Shown here piece by piece: positions 61,925-62,500 of a stretch of 62,500 bases of DNA. Positions within the stretch are counted from its first letter, which is position 1. Every line of letters starts with the position of its first letter. The position numbers and the translations under genes are program-made. The DNA is from Symbiodinium natans (taxonomy: Eukaryota > Sar > Dinophyceae > Suessiales > Symbiodiniaceae), in the NCBI GenBank assembly GCA_905221605.1, contig CAJNDS010002079.1, positions 402,501 to 465,000 of the forward strand, read 5' to 3'. Below the pieces are notes generated by a model, which saw only the letters and a program-made list of their open reading frames with translations, made no database searches and was not told where the DNA came from.

Positions 61925-62500
61925 GGATTTAGGGTTTAGGGTTTAGGGTTTAGGGTTTCTTTAGGGTTTAGGGTTTAGGGTTTAGGGACTAGGGTTTAGG
62001 GTTTAGGGTTTAGGCTCCCTTCAAATTCTCTGATACAAATTGCAGCATACTTTTCGTGTGAGAACGGCTGAGAACTACGGACCTGGACATAGCTTGATCA
62101 AGGGTATTGGAGGCTTGTGGTAGGAGGCCTGCGATATGCTTTCTAAGTTCTGGTTTCGTGTATACGGCTAGGGTGTTGGACCCGAAGCCCTCCTTGCTCC
62201 CTAAACCCTAATCCATCCCGAAACCATACTGTAAACCCTGAACCCTAAACCCTAAACCGTAAGCCCTAAACCCTAAACCCTAAACCCTAAACCCTAAACC
62301 CGAAACCCGAAACCCTAAACCCTAAACCCTAAACCCAAAACCCTAAACCTTAAACCCTAAACCCTACCCCGAACCTGAAGCCCTGACTCTGGCCCTTCAA
62401 GGCCGCCGTGTTTAGAAGCCTAAGCCTACACCCGAAGACTTCCGGCTTGAAGTCGAAAGTCTCTAAGGCTCCAAGGGTTTAGGGTTTAGGGTTTAGGGTT
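61925..62500. repeat. Terminal arrays and unique spacer
   Basis: TTTAGGG 61925-62012, unique 62013-62200, CCCTAAA 62225-62370, unique 62375-62474, TTTAGGG to the window end. No gene identified. Confidence 0.7.

Overview
The window looks like nuclear DNA of a dinoflagellate. It is saturated with short interstitial arrays of the plant/dinoflagellate-type telomeric repeat TTTAGGG/CCCTAAA and many variants. Exon candidates are short, with GT or GC donors and AG acceptors. The Ty1/copia polyproteins carry motifs I associate with dinoflagellate elements. I see no rRNA, tRNA, CRISPR or bacterial-type operon. The repeat does not run to a chromosome end in this window.

Layout. 0-21 kb: telomeric-type arrays in both orientations, separated by 50-400 bp islands, several of which read as single exons (4.2, 5.1, 9.6, 11.7, 12.1, 12.5, 14.8, 17.2, 17.5 and 18.7 kb). 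Foldback (MITE-like) elements and a GTAT microsatellite lie between them. 21.3-28.5 kb: a complete-ended Ty1/copia element on the minus strand, with identical 229-bp LTRs, a copia-type half-tRNA primer site, a polypurine tract and a CCCTA target duplication. It is inserted in a CCCTAAA array that itself splits the reverse transcriptase of an older, different copia element. 28.6-41.6 kb: more arrays and islands, a large CA/CACACG microsatellite and several foldbacks. 41.8-43.7 kb: an intronless 614-657 codon multi-pass membrane protein of unknown function. 44.9-60.9 kb: what I read as one protein-kinase gene on the plus strand. 50.0-55.1 kb, inside one of its introns, is an unrelated AT-rich block plus a broken DDE transposase. 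61-62.5 kb: further arrays and unidentified islands.

The main result is the kinase gene. Eleven short islands between 44,915 and 60,894 can be joined in order. They give a glycine-loop-like segment, the beta-3 lysine (AVKAVRF), the helix-C Glu (VMRE), HPNIVRCFRSW, a long acidic/serine insert with a VIFFE motif, the beta-5/hinge LFLQMEL, and a helix-D-like segment. This is the order and insert position of PEK/PERK/GCN2-type eIF2-alpha kinases. Nine of its ten introns carry TTTAGGG repeats at or near the 5' end, and all ten carry CCCTAAA repeats close to the 3' splice site. Each intron is therefore bounded by complementary telomeric repeats that could pair in the pre-mRNA. Most other exon-like islands in the window have the same polarity: CCCTAAA on the left, TTTAGGG on the right.

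Limits. All splice sites are read by eye. Exon joins are supported by phase and family order, not by transcripts. Frameshifts at homopolymers may be pseudogene lesions or sequencing errors. Most islands are unidentified.
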